A stretch of 5,623 nt of DNA from Eggerthellaceae bacterium UBA5906. GTDB lineage: Bacteria > Actinomycetota > Coriobacteriia > Coriobacteriales > Eggerthellaceae. The DNA lies in contig DJEE01000118.1 of the NCBI GenBank assembly GCA_002431805.1, forward strand, positions 1 to 5,623. The letters are read 5' to 3'. The notes under the pieces are model-generated. The model saw only the letters and a program-made list of their open reading frames with translations, was not told the origin of the DNA and did not search any database. Below, piece after piece: positions 1 to 5,171 of this stretch. The position numbers and the translations under genes are program-made. Every line of letters begins with the position of its first letter. The first letter of the stretch is position 1.

Positions 1-273
1 CAGAACCGCGCCTACACGCTGAGCCTGTGGTGCATGTTCTGCCAGGTGTGCCCGATGTTCGCCAACGACTCCATCTTCGCCGTGCAATCGGTGAACGACC
101 CGAACGTGAACCTGGTCATCAGCGTGCTGGCGCTGGCTGCTAACGTGGCCGCCGTGGGCTACGTGGCCTATCGTGCCAAGAAGCTGGGCGTGAACCCGTA
201 CACGCACGAGGTGTTCGTGGGCACGAAGGACTACGAGCGCGCCATGGCTCGCCGCGAGGACGTGGCTGCATAG
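1..273 (+). CDS. C-terminal end of an unrecognised integral membrane protein (5' partial)
   Basis: The reading frame is open from the first base of the window and ends in TAG at 271-273, giving the last 90 residues of a protein that begins outside. What is visible is a hydrophobic stretch with three closely spaced cysteines (WCMFCQVCPMF, residues 10-20), a short polar loop (SVNDPNVN), one clear transmembrane helix (about residues 40-58, LVISVLALAANVAAVGYVA), then a positively charged turn (YRAKKLG) and a polar, charged tail ending in ARREDVAA. By the positive-inside rule the tail is probably cytoplasmic. This would suit the end of a polytopic transporter or a membrane subunit, but I do not recognise the family and assign no function. 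It is transcribed towards apbE, and a strong hairpin follows its stop codon by about 45 bases, so it is the last gene of its transcription unit and probably independent of the reductase locus. Confidence 0.85.
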   Translation, partial: QNRAYTLSLWCMFCQVCPMFANDSIFAVQSVNDPNVNLVISVLALAANVAAVGYVAYRAKKLGVNPYTHEVFVGTKDYERAMARREDVAA

Positions 274-318
274 CGGTTTGCGCAGCAGTAAACGCAGCAT
301 TCGACAACTTGCCCGCTT

Positions 319-351
319 ATGAGTGCGACCCGATCGGGTCGCACTCATTTT
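319..351 (+). terminator. Intrinsic terminator after the partial membrane protein gene
   Basis: Positions 319-348 are a perfect 30-base palindrome. It folds as a 13-bp stem (ATGAGTGCGACCC pairing with GGGTCGCACTCAT) closed by a GATC loop, and is followed by TTTT at 348-351 and another TTT shortly after. It lies about 45 bases past the stop codon at 273. Being symmetrical it could also act on the minus strand (AAAAT lies before it, not a T-run on that side in the right position), but the U-tract favours the plus direction. Confidence 0.8.
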
Positions 352-362
352 GCGTTTAGCGT

Positions 363-385
363 GTTCCAACTTGCAAGCAAATTGC
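363..385 (+). repeat. Direct repeat copy A (23 bases); also left arm of an inverted pair
   Basis: The 23-base unit begins GTTCCAACTTGC and ends CAAGCAAATTGC, the two overlapping by one base. It matches the copy at 570-592 at 21 of 23 positions (differences at the 9th and 11th bases). Its first 13 bases are also repeated perfectly in inverted orientation at 613-625, so A marks the left end of a 263-base segment with inverted ends. Function unknown: it could be a protein-binding site, the end of a small non-autonomous mobile element, or part of a dispersed repeat family. Confidence 0.7.
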
Positions 386-569
386 TGGCTTTTCGGCAAG
401 ATTGCAAACTATTGGAATTGCTTGCGAACAGGTTCCGCATTGATTGGCGAACTTCTTTTTTCGATAGGCCTGTGAACTGGGAATATGGGGTCGATCTTTA
501 ATTCGCTCCGTGAAATGTATGAGTTGATGTTTGGTTTCTTTCCAATACTTTGTCGTTTTGACGAAAAAC

Positions 570-592
570 GTTCCAACATACAAGCAAATTGC
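570..592 (+). repeat. Direct repeat copy B (23 bases)
   Basis: Second copy of the unit at 363-385, 21 of 23 bases identical, beginning GTTCCAACATAC and ending CAAGCAAATTGC. It starts 207 bases after copy A. Its first bases also form one arm of the inverted repeat at 566-577/618-629 that lies just past the apbE stop codon. Confidence 0.7.
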
Positions 593-612
593 CGAAAAAC
601 CGTCGTTTTAGC

Positions 613-625
613 TGCAAGTTGGAAC
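613..625 (-). repeat. Inverted copy C (13 bases), right arm of the inverted pair
   Basis: TGCAAGTTGGAAC is the exact reverse complement of the first 13 bases of copy A at 363-375. The pair brackets 263 bases. The outer flanks offer no convincing target-site duplication (only GT on both sides, at 361-362 and 626-627). Confidence 0.7.
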
Positions 626-629
626 GTTT

Positions 630-1562
630 CTAGGAGACGCGCAGCTTTGTGCCTTCGCCCTGCACCCCGCTAGTGCGCAGCAGGTGGCCGTTGGCGGTAA
701 GGATGACGGCTTCGATGCCGGGAGTTGCTTCGGCGAACGCGAGGGCGCCTTCGCTGCCCATGATAACCAGCGCGGTGGTGTAGCCGTCGCCGTCAAGCGA
801 GGTGCGCGAGATAACGCTGGCGGAAAGCACATCGGTTGCCGCCGGCATGCCCGTGCGCGGGTCTAGGATGTGGTGCAGCACGCGCCCGTTGCGCACGAAG
901 GCGCGCTCGTACACCCCGCTGGTCACTACCGACATATCGCGCACGGAAACGCCGGAAAACGATGCCGCCTGCAGCGTGCCGCCGGAGGGCACCGGTGCGC
1001 GCAGCCCCACGTTCCATGGGCTGTCATCGGGCTTGCTGCCCAAGCACGCCACGTTGCCGCCTAGGTTTACCACCCCGCTGGTGGCGCCGCTGTGCTTTAG
1101 CAGGTCGATGACCCTATCGGCAATGTAGCCCTTTGCGATGCCGCCCAGGTCAACGGTGGCGGCAGCATCGGCAAGCCGCGCGCGGCACCCGTCAACCTGC
1201 ACGTTATGCCAACCCACATGCGCAAGCGCGTGCGAGACAGCTGCCGCATCGGGTACCACCCCGCGCTTGAAATCCCACAGGCGGCACACGCTGCCCATGG
1301 TAATGTCGAACAGCCCGCCGGTGCGCTCGCAGTAACCGCATGCGGCACGCAGCACGCCCGCCAGCTCTTCGCCCACGTCAACCCACGTCCCTGCTGCCGC
1401 ATTGAGCGCAAACAGCCGGCTTTGCGGACTGAAACGGCTCAGCAGCAGTTCGTAACGTGCGCACAAGGCTTCTACCTGCGACAACGCAGCATCATCAACA
1501 TCGGCCGAAACCATGCAAACGGTATCGAACGCACAAAACGATATGGAGTTAAGCTGCTGCAT
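630..1562 (-). CDS. apbE: ApbE-family FAD:protein FMN transferase
   Basis: This 310-residue protein belongs to the ApbE (Ftp) family, Mg-dependent enzymes that split FAD and attach FMN through a phosphoester bond to a Ser/Thr of target flavoproteins such as Nqr/Rnf subunits and FMN-binding-domain reductases. Family motifs are all present: FDITMGSV (85-92), DLGGIAKGYIADR (138-150), VVNLGGNV (164-171), PWNVGLR (182-188), VVTSGVYER (212-220), HHILDPRTGMP (230-240), and the metal-binding Asp/Thr pair in DGDGYTTAL (probably D259 and T263). The length is normal for the family. The ATG at 1562 is preferred because GGGAAGG (1569-1575) sits 6 bases upstream and the family fold starts soon after it; an upstream in-frame ATG at 1640 would overlap the regulator gene and adds nothing recognisable. 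There is no signal peptide or lipobox, so the enzyme seems cytoplasmic, whereas many ApbE proteins are exported. It starts 34 bases after the regulator's stop codon, so the two are probably co-transcribed. No protein seen here has the [ST]GA[ST]-type target motif, so its client is elsewhere. Confidence 0.93.
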   Translation of the reverse strand: MQQLNSISFCAFDTVCMVSADVDDAALSQVEALCARYELLLSRFSPQSRLFALNAAAGTWVDVGEELAGVLRAACGYCERTGGLFDITMGSVCRLWDFKRGVVPDAAAVSHALAHVGWHNVQVDGCRARLADAAATVDLGGIAKGYIADRVIDLLKHSGATSGVVNLGGNVACLGSKPDDSPWNVGLRAPVPSGGTLQAASFSGVSVRDMSVVTSGVYERAFVRNGRVLHHILDPRTGMPAATDVLSASVISRTSLDGDGYTTALVIMGSEGALAFAEATPGIEAVILTANGHLLRTSGVQGEGTKLRVS

Positions 1563-1596
1563 TCGGTGCCTTCCCTTGCCGATATGGTCGCCGCCC

Positions 1597-3081
1597 CTAT
1601 GCCCCCACCAGGTCCATGAGCTCTTGTTTGCTGTGCACATCGAGTTTGGTATAGATGTGCTTGGTGTGGCTGCGCACGGTGTTTTCCGTCAGGTACAGCG
1701 TTTCTGCGATGTAACTTTTCGTGCGGCCTTTGCACAGCATCTGCATCACCTCAAGCTCGCGCGGGGTCAGACCGCGCCGCGCGGCTATGGATTTGCAGCG
1801 CTCGTCGATGCTGCGGTGGTCCTGCGGTGCGCTGGCTCGTTCGCCGGAAAGCTCGGCGAAAATCCACTTGGTGTCCTGGTCGCGCAATTCCAGGCAGAAC
1901 GTGCCCACCAGCGCCAGCGCGAACATGAGCACGGTGGTTGTTGCGATGTCAACATCGGCGGCGGCAAGCGCACTTGCGACCACCGACCCCACTGCAAACG
2001 GCGCTGTGTAAAACGCCCAGCTTACGCCGAACACCAGCGCGGGGTTTGCTTGCGCGTGGCGCGCAATGTCGGCAACGGTAAGCCATGTGAACAGCACAAG
2101 CAGGTCCCAGGCGCTGCTTTCAACGCAGCGAATAAGTTTGACCTGCGGAAACAGCGCTTGACACAGCACGTCAAGCGCTAGCAGCACTAGCACGATGCGC
2201 CACAGCTGCGCGAAGTTGAACGACTTTTTCGCCCCGATGACCACGCCAAGCACCACGGCCGAAATGAGCACCTCGCACACGCGTCCGAGCAAAAACGCAT
2301 CGGTTGGCGCAGAGCTTTGGTTGCCGAAGGACCTGCCCACCAAAAACGCGGTTACAAAGCTGAGCACTGCCACTGCGGCCGCCACCTTCCACAACCCGCG
2401 CAGGTTGTGCGACTCGAACCGCACCGCGGCGCGCGAGGGGCGCGGCACGTCAAGCAGCGCCATGCGGCACAGCAGCACCGACGCGATGGGAAGCGCCATG
2501 GTGATGGCGCACGCAAGCGCAAACGGGCTGAAATGCGCCAAGCACTTGAGCAGCGACCCGGCGATGTTGGCCACGAACAGGCAGCCCACCGCCGTGCGGG
2601 TGTTCAACCGCACGTAGAACTGCCCCCATTGCAGGTACAGCCAGCCTAGCACGCACGAGCACAACACCGTTGCGGGCGTTTGCGCGAACGCAAGAACCGG
2701 GGTAACGAACGATATGGTCAACGCAGCCGATGCCACCGCGCCTAAGCCCGCTGCGATGTAGCCTGCCGTTGCCGATTCGATGAACGCCGGCACCTTGCGG
2801 GCGATTGCGCCAAACACCACCATGGCCGCCGCAAGCACGATATAGGAAGCTTGCCACGAAAACGCGCCTTCGGGAGTGGCGCCGCCTGCCGCGTTGATTA
2901 GAAACGCCCACGCAAGCGTGCAGCAGATGCCGATTGCCGCAAACCGCGGCAGATCGGCGCCTTGCGCGCACCCGCGCGCATCGCCCGTGGCCGCACCACG
3001 TGCGGGTGCGCATGCCTTGCCATGAGCAGAGCTTGCTGCGCCATGTGCCCCGTTCGACATGTCTATTTTCCCACGTGCCAT
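1597..3081 (-). CDS. Membrane-embedded LuxR-family transcriptional regulator (about 12 TM helices + HTH)
   Basis: The 494-residue protein has three parts. Residues 1-45 are a polar Ala/Gly/His/Cys-rich lead. Residues about 47-397 are strongly hydrophobic with roughly 12 membrane helices (for example 47-66, 77-94, 137-156, 184-206, 232-250, 266-284, 292-311, 325-343, 348-372, 378-397). After a charged linker, residues 436-494 form a LuxR/GerE helix-turn-helix (GLTPRELEVMQMLCKGRT, then YLTENTVRSHTKHIYTKL and the closing DVHSKQELMDLV). This one-protein membrane sensor/DNA-binding design is common in Eggerthellaceae next to flavoprotein reductases. The inferred role is to sense a substrate at the membrane and control the divergent reductase operon; the ligand is unknown. 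There is no receiver domain, so phosphorelay control is not expected. ATG 3081 is chosen because GAAGGG (3087-3092) lies 5 bases upstream; ATG 3060 is a weaker alternative, and the frame stays open up to 3285 without a good start. apbE follows 34 bases downstream. Confidence 0.92.
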   Translation of the reverse strand: MARGKIDMSNGAHGAASSAHGKACAPARGAATGDARGCAQGADLPRFAAIGICCTLAWAFLINAAGGATPEGAFSWQASYIVLAAAMVVFGAIARKVPAFIESATAGYIAAGLGAVASAALTISFVTPVLAFAQTPATVLCSCVLGWLYLQWGQFYVRLNTRTAVGCLFVANIAGSLLKCLAHFSPFALACAITMALPIASVLLCRMALLDVPRPSRAAVRFESHNLRGLWKVAAAVAVLSFVTAFLVGRSFGNQSSAPTDAFLLGRVCEVLISAVVLGVVIGAKKSFNFAQLWRIVLVLLALDVLCQALFPQVKLIRCVESSAWDLLVLFTWLTVADIARHAQANPALVFGVSWAFYTAPFAVGSVVASALAAADVDIATTTVLMFALALVGTFCLELRDQDTKWIFAELSGERASAPQDHRSIDERCKSIAARRGLTPRELEVMQMLCKGRTKSYIAETLYLTENTVRSHTKHIYTKLDVHSKQELMDLVGA

Positions 3082-3116
3082 GGTTGCCCTTCGCTTTCCC
3101 TTTCCTGCCCGCAGGC

Positions 3117-3147
3117 ATGATAGCACGCAGAAGGGGCGCAGGGGCGC
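3117..3147 (-). promoter_or_regulatory. Candidate promoter and operator of the regulator-apbE operon
   Basis: On the minus strand TATCAT (3122-3117) matches the -10 consensus at 5 of 6 positions and lies about 36 bases ahead of the regulator ATG at 3081. There is no TTGACA-like -35 at the right distance. Instead that position is covered by a perfect tandem repeat, AGGGGCGC twice in a row on the plus strand (3132-3147). This pattern suits a promoter that depends on, or is governed by, a bound regulator, possibly the LuxR protein itself. It is inferred from sequence only. Confidence 0.4.
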
Positions 3148-3206
3148 ACGCGTGTGCCAGCACCTCTTCACGCGAAAGCTTGCCAAGCTGTTTACCTGGG
3201 AAAATG

Positions 3207-3235
3207 TTGACCTCACCCGCTTCGGGTAGTGCAAT
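3207..3235 (+). promoter_or_regulatory. Candidate promoter of the reductase-cytochrome operon
   Basis: TTGACC (3207-3212, 5 of 6 to the -35 consensus) is followed after exactly 17 bases by TGCAAT (3230-3235, 4 of 6 to the -10 consensus). The spacer contains the perfect hairpin ACCCG-CTT-CGGGT (3215-3227), a natural place for a regulator to act. Starting here would give a leader of roughly 255 bases before the reductase ATG at 3499, which is long, so a nearer start cannot be excluded. Confidence 0.4.
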
Positions 3236-3278
3236 TTCACCCGTTTTTGCGCATGTGTAACACCAAGAGCGGGTGAAG
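3212..3278. promoter_or_regulatory. Group of CACCCG/CGGGTG half-sites (possible operator)
   Basis: CTCACCCGC (3212-3220), TTCACCCG (3236-3243) and, inverted, GCGGGTGAAG (3269-3278) share the core TCACCCG. TTCACCCG and CGGGTGAA (3270-3277) are exact reverse complements separated by 26 bases. The first site is also half of the ACCCG/CGGGT hairpin in the candidate promoter spacer. Three copies of one core within 67 bases, placed over and just after a candidate promoter, suggest regulator binding, probably by the neighbouring LuxR-type protein; this is inference. Confidence 0.4.
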
Positions 3279-3451
3279 ATGCCACCCCGTGTACGTCCTA
3301 TTTTCGAAATCGCTGAATGCAAGGTGCGCAGATGCGCCGAAACGAGCGACCGACATTCGCAAACGTCGTAGCAATCTCGCTTTTGCACGTATCCACCTGC
3401 ATGCAGCCAGCGTGCTTGCCTTTGCCAACAAACGCAAGCAAGCAGCCTTAA

Positions 3452-3468
3452 GCGATACCGCGTATCGC
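3452..3468. promoter_or_regulatory. 17-base dyad upstream of the reductase start
   Basis: GCGATAC (3452-3458) and GTATCGC (3462-3468) are perfect reverse complements around a CGC centre. The dyad ends 30 bases before the reductase ATG, just ahead of the purine-rich ribosome-binding segment (from about 3471). It could be an operator with two-fold symmetry or a small hairpin in the mRNA leader that affects translation; the sequence does not decide between them. Confidence 0.4.
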
Positions 3469-3498
3469 GACGAAAGAGGATCTTGGAAAGGGAGAAAG

Positions 3499-5145
3499 AT
3501 GGAACTGACCGATGGTTTGAACCTGACGCAATCGCGCCGTAGCTTCATCAAGGCAGCTGGCGCCACCGTGCTAGCCGGCGTTGCCGCCGGGGCGTTGGGC
3601 GGATGTTCCGCAAAGGGCAAAACTGAGAACAAGAACAACTTCGCGCAGTCTATCGGCGAGATCGACTGGGACGAGGAAACCGACGTGCTCATCGTGGGCG
3701 GCGGCCTGGCCGGTCAAGCGGCGGCAGCAACCGTGGCCACCGAGGGCAACGGCGCAAAAGCGCTGCTGCTGGAAAAGGGCGCGCTGGTGCTTGGCGACGG
3801 CGACAGCCCGTTTTCCGCCGGCCGCGTGCTGTGGACCGACGACGAGCACGCCGAGGGCTTCCGCCAGTACCTCTACGAGCTGCGCGGCGAGATGGACAAC
3901 ACGCCCGACGCCGTGCTTGACGCGTTCGCCGAGGGCATCCACGAAAACCGCACGTGGCTGGAAAGCCTGCCGGGTTTTAAGGACGAGTACATCAAGGCTA
4001 CCACGCACTTCCACCCCGGCACCGGCGACACGTGCTACCCCGAGTACGCCGAGCTGCCGCACGGCTACAACCTGGGCGTGCTGTTCTTCAAAGACGATAC
4101 GTACGACCACGTCATCAAGTTCGTGAACTCGGTTATCACCGACGACCCGAACATCACGCACAAGCTGAACGCCCCGTTAACGGCGCTGATTCAAGACCCC
4201 GAGAGCAAAGCGGTGCTCGGCGGCGTGTATACCTACGAGGGACAAACCGTGTACGTAAAGGCGAACAAGGGCGTCATCATGTGCTGCGGCGGCTTCGAGA
4301 ACAACAAGCAGATGCGCGCCGATTACCTGTCCGCTGCCACCGCGCGTTGCATCGCCGGGCGCATGAACACCGGCGACGGTCATTACATTTGCGCACGCAT
4401 TGGTGCCGACATGTGGCACATGAACAGCTGCGCGGGCATGTGGACGAGCGTGTCGCCCATCGAAGGCGAGGACGTGACCATGCGCACGCCCAAGCAGTTC
4501 GGCATCACTGTGGCCGAAAACGGCCGCCGCTTCTTCATGGATTGGGACTCCGACCATGAACACGACTGGGAGGTTATCGACCAAAATCCGCTGAACATCA
4601 ACGTTGGCAGCCGCCACGGGCATATGCAGTTCGGCGGCGAGTGGCCGCACCTGCCCATGCCGAAGACCACGTGGTACATCTTGGACGATGAGGGCTACAA
4701 GAAGATGATGGCCTACTCCACCGCTCCGAATTTCGATCCGTCGAGCGAGGGCTACGGCTTTACGGCCAACACCATCGAGGAGCTGGCCGACGCGGCGGGC
4801 ATCAACAAGGCTGAGCTGGTGAAAACGGTTGCGCAGTGGAACGAATACTGTGAAGCGGGCTACGACCCGGCGTTCTATCGCCCGGCGAAAACGCTGACCC
4901 CCATCAAGGGAGCTCCGTTCCATGCGTGCCATTGCTCGGCCACCATGCTGAACACCGACGGCGGCCCGCGCCGCAACGAGCACGCGCAGATTCTGGACCT
5001 CAACGGCGACGTGATCCCCAACCTGTACAGTGCCGGCGAGTTCGGCAGCGTGTGGTGCGACATGTACAACGGCGGCGGCAACCTGGGCGAATGCTGTGCG
5101 TTCGGCCGCATTGCCGTGCGCAACGTGCTGGGCATCGCCAAATAG
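3499..5145 (+). CDS. Tat-exported FAD-dependent reductase, fumarate reductase/urocanate reductase superfamily, acceptor unknown
   Basis: The 548-residue flavoprotein carries an N-terminal Tat signal (SRRSFIK, 12-18, then a hydrophobic run to about 33) ending in a possible lipobox (LGGC, Cys36), so it is probably exported folded with FAD and perhaps lipid-anchored. The FAD_binding_2 fold follows: VLIVGGGLAG (63-72), ribose-binding LLLEKG (89-94), GVIMCCGGFE (258-267), NTGDG (290-294), and the C-terminal LYSAGEFG (509-516) and YNGGGNLGECCAFGRIA (523-539). NGRRFFMD (341-348) and NTDGGPRRN (485-493) are also typical. No FMN-binding domain or heme site is present, so electrons must come from a partner, presumably the cytochrome 26 bases downstream. 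By hand alignment with Shewanella flavocytochrome c3, the fumarate-binding and proton-donor residues (His365, Arg402, His504, Arg544) are not kept, so a different organic acceptor is expected. ATG 3499 is chosen because GGGAG (3490-3494) precedes it and it puts the Tat motif at the N-terminus; the frame is open from 3289 but that would bury the signal. Confidence 0.93.
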   Translation: MELTDGLNLTQSRRSFIKAAGATVLAGVAAGALGGCSAKGKTENKNNFAQSIGEIDWDEETDVLIVGGGLAGQAAAATVATEGNGAKALLLEKGALVLGDGDSPFSAGRVLWTDDEHAEGFRQYLYELRGEMDNTPDAVLDAFAEGIHENRTWLESLPGFKDEYIKATTHFHPGTGDTCYPEYAELPHGYNLGVLFFKDDTYDHVIKFVNSVITDDPNITHKLNAPLTALIQDPESKAVLGGVYTYEGQTVYVKANKGVIMCCGGFENNKQMRADYLSAATARCIAGRMNTGDGHYICARIGADMWHMNSCAGMWTSVSPIEGEDVTMRTPKQFGITVAENGRRFFMDWDSDHEHDWEVIDQNPLNINVGSRHGHMQFGGEWPHLPMPKTTWYILDDEGYKKMMAYSTAPNFDPSSEGYGFTANTIEELADAAGINKAELVKTVAQWNEYCEAGYDPAFYRPAKTLTPIKGAPFHACHCSATMLNTDGGPRRNEHAQILDLNGDVIPNLYSAGEFGSVWCDMYNGGGNLGECCAFGRIAVRNVLGIAK

Positions 5146-5157
5146 CCCAAGGGCACG

Positions 5158-5164
5158 AAGGAGG
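5158..5164 (+). promoter_or_regulatory. Strong ribosome binding site of the cytochrome gene
   Basis: AAGGAGG, a near-perfect match to the 16S anti-Shine-Dalgarno, lies 7 bases before the ATG at 5172. It fixes the start codon of the cytochrome gene and suggests efficient translation from the shared reductase transcript. Confidence 0.8.
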
Positions 5165-5171
5165 AAACGCG

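Larger units (their letters stand above)
349..629. other. AT-rich, apparently non-coding island between convergent genes
   Basis: This stretch lies between the terminator of the plus-strand gene and the stop codon of apbE. Positions 361-600 are about 41% G+C by hand count, clearly below the G+C-rich genes on both sides. Two short open frames cross it (60 codons starting at 319 and 75 codons on the minus strand, 356-583). Neither has a convincing ribosome binding site, and the first starts inside the terminator palindrome, so I do not call them genes. The region holds related short repeats (listed separately) and a minus-strand terminator-like inverted repeat. Further imperfect dyads occur, such as CGTTTT/AAAACG at 554-570 and TTCGGCAAG/CTTGCGAA around 392-428. 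Confidence 0.6.
564..629 (-). terminator. Possible terminator of the regulator-apbE operon
   Basis: Read on the minus strand, directly after the apbE stop codon (630-632), AAACGTTCCAAC (629-618) is followed 40 bases later by its exact complement GTTGGAACGTTT (577-566), with the T-run continuing to five Ts at 568-564. The position is right for an end-of-operon terminator, but the 40-base loop is unusually long and the stem is rather A+T-rich. It may instead be a coincidence of the GTTCCAAC repeats that populate this island. Confidence 0.4.
3082..3498. other. Divergent control region between regulator and reductase operons
   Basis: These 417 bases separate two genes that point away from each other, so they must hold both promoters unless transcription enters from outside. 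Both flanking reading frames stay open into the region by chance, but no independent gene is supported. Visible elements, listed separately, are a candidate minus-strand promoter with a tandem 8-base repeat at its -35 position, a candidate plus-strand promoter with a dyad in its spacer, a group of ACCCG/CGGGT half-sites, and a 17-base dyad just ahead of the reductase start. Smaller palindromes are AGCTTG-C-CAAGCT (3177-3189), CACGCGTG (3147-3154) and CTGCATGCAG (3397-3406). Confidence 0.75.

Noticed and set aside
319..583. Small open frames at 319-501 (+) and 356-583 (-)
   Set aside because: The first starts inside the terminator palindrome and neither has a convincing ribosome binding site or recognisable motif; the area is AT-rich and repeat-bearing.
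1513..2181. Plus-strand open frame of 222 codons opposite the regulator C-terminus
   Set aside because: Antisense to the well-defined LuxR helix-turn-helix coding region and without recognisable domains.
3082..3285. N-terminal extension of the regulator up to 3285
   Set aside because: The added 68 residues are basic and unstructured in appearance, would cover the likely promoter region, and ATG 3081 has a well-spaced GAAGGG.
2450..3388. Minus-strand open frame of 312 codons in another frame of the regulator gene
   Set aside because: Arg/Gly/His-rich translation without hydrophobic segments or motifs; the overlapping frame encodes the coherent membrane regulator.
3289..3498. N-terminal extension of the reductase by 70 codons
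   Set aside because: The frame is open, but the extension would place the twin-arginine motif far from the N-terminus, and the ATG at 3499 has a good ribosome binding site.
3571..4161. Minus-strand open frame of 196 codons opposite the reductase N-terminal half
   Set aside because: Same reason: no family features, composition typical of an antisense frame, fully covered by the flavoprotein gene.
4921..4938. FHACHCS in the flavoprotein as a possible heme attachment site
   Set aside because: A c-type heme site needs CXXCH or a known variant; C-H-C does not fit, and the position corresponds to the substrate pocket of the fold.
3499..5145. Naming the flavoprotein as fumarate reductase (frdA or fccA)
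   Set aside because: The family match is to the FAD framework only; the residues that bind fumarate and donate the proton are not found in a hand alignment.
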